DNA of 6,711 nucleotides from NCBI GenBank assembly GCA_947175845.1, contig CAMWOK010000169.1, positions 1 to 6,711 on the forward strand, given 5' to 3'. Under the pieces are notes generated by a model, which was given only the letters and a program-made list of their open reading frames with translations, ran no database searches and was not told the DNA's origin. This document shows, one piece after another, positions 6,226 through 6,711 of this stretch. Both the position numbers and the translations under genes were made by a program. The stretch is from an uncultured Lachnospiraceae bacterium (GTDB taxonomy: Bacteria > Bacillota > Clostridia > Lachnospirales > Lachnospiraceae). Every line of letters starts with the position of its first letter. The stretch's first letter is position 1.

Positions 6226-6687
6226 ATGAAAAAGGAAACTGTGATTAGTTTAACAAAGTACCTGCTGGATTTTATGTATTTTTTGGGGATTGCCGTGACT
6301 GTGCTGCTTCCCGTTCCGGGGCTGTTGGAAAAGGTGATGGATTTTTTGGACTTCCACGATTTTGAGGGGCGCTACACAGAGCTGATCGTGATTTATTTTG
6401 TGCTCGGTATCCTGGCAGTGCTGATACTCGGCGAGCTGCGCAAGATGTTTCGAACGGTTCTTCGCGACGACTGTTTTGTGAAGGACAATGTGGTGAGTTT
6501 GCAGCGGATGGGCACATACAGCTTTATGATTGCCGCGATCGGTGTGGTGCGGACAGTGCTCTATATGACAATCGCCATGCTGGTACTGGTGCTGGTGTTT
6601 GTCATAGCAGGGCTGTTCAGCAAGGTGCTCGCCTTTGTGTTTGACAGGGCGGTGGAGTACAAACTGGAAAATGACCTGACGATTTAA
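6226..6687 (+). CDS. DUF2975-like four-helix membrane protein
   Basis: A 153-aa integral membrane protein with four hydrophobic segments at about 13-34, 48-73, 94-111 and 112-135. The region FRTVLRDDCFVKDNVVSLQRMG after the second segment and the C-terminal ENDLTI are typical of DUF2975 proteins of Firmicutes. In those genomes the gene usually sits beside a small Cro/C1-type regulator gene. The molecular role of the family is unknown to me. The start is ATG 6226, with GGAG (6217-6220) five bases upstream. A GTG at 6220 is in frame two codons earlier and has GAGG five bases before it, so the choice changes only two residues. The gene has its own promoter and is separated from the phosphorelay unit by a terminator, so a functional link to it is not indicated. 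The partner regulator, if present, would lie beyond the right edge. Confidence 0.8.
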   Translation: MKKETVISLTKYLLDFMYFLGIAVTVLLPVPGLLEKVMDFLDFHDFEGRYTELIVIYFVLGILAVLILGELRKMFRTVLRDDCFVKDNVVSLQRMGTYSFMIAAIGVVRTVLYMTIAMLVLVLVFVIAGLFSKVLAFVFDRAVEYKLENDLTI

Positions 6688-6711
6688 CAGGTTAGTTCTT
6701 GACAAGTCCTA

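Noticed and set aside
6699..6704. TTGACA, a perfect -35 sequence near the right edge
   Set aside because: The window ends before any -10 could be seen, so a promoter cannot be supported.
6250..6705. A 151-codon open frame on the minus strand at the right edge
   Set aside because: It is antisense to the DUF2975-like gene. Its His- and Gln-rich product mirrors hydrophobic codons on the other strand.

Overview
The window is a stretch of a moderately GC-rich bacterial chromosome with tight gene packing, Shine-Dalgarno-led starts and AT-rich promoter regions. The gene families point to a clostridial Firmicute, most likely Lachnospiraceae. These are a giant 7TM hybrid histidine kinase with REC and Hpt domains, a double-receiver protein, and a DUF2975-type membrane protein ending in ENDLTI. 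This placement is inferred from family content; there is no rRNA or other marker here.

Layout, all on the + strand. (1) 3-1067: the 3' part of a gene for a single-pass membrane protein of unknown function. Its reading frame runs off the left edge through a 12-bp tandem repeat. (2) 1127-1155: a promoter with an extended -10 element. It opens a three-gene unit: a 1061-aa 7TM hybrid histidine kinase (1177-4362), a 258-aa double receiver (4409-5185), and a 266-aa soluble protein (5224-6024). The last protein joins a MotA-like cytoplasmic segment to a FliG C-terminal-like domain. A rho-independent terminator follows at about 6045-6087. (3) 6088-6225: an AT-rich regulatory region with repeats and a second extended -10 promoter. 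(4) 6226-6687: a four-helix DUF2975-like membrane protein. The window ends 24 bases later.

The central unit reads as a self-contained phosphorelay. The proposed path is an extracellular signal, then the 7TM sensor, kinase His455, receiver Asp753, Hpt His906, and Asp188 of the separate double receiver. No DNA-binding, GGDEF, EAL or methyl-transfer output domain is encoded. The only other product of the unit is the MotA/FliG-like protein, so the relay may work through protein-protein contact with that soluble flagellar-motor mimic. The FliG-like part aligns without gaps to the FliG C-terminal domain but has lost most of the basic torque residues. The MotA-like part has kept its two key charged residues. 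This chimera, tied to a dedicated phosphorelay and with no flagellar genes in view, is the most interesting feature of the window.
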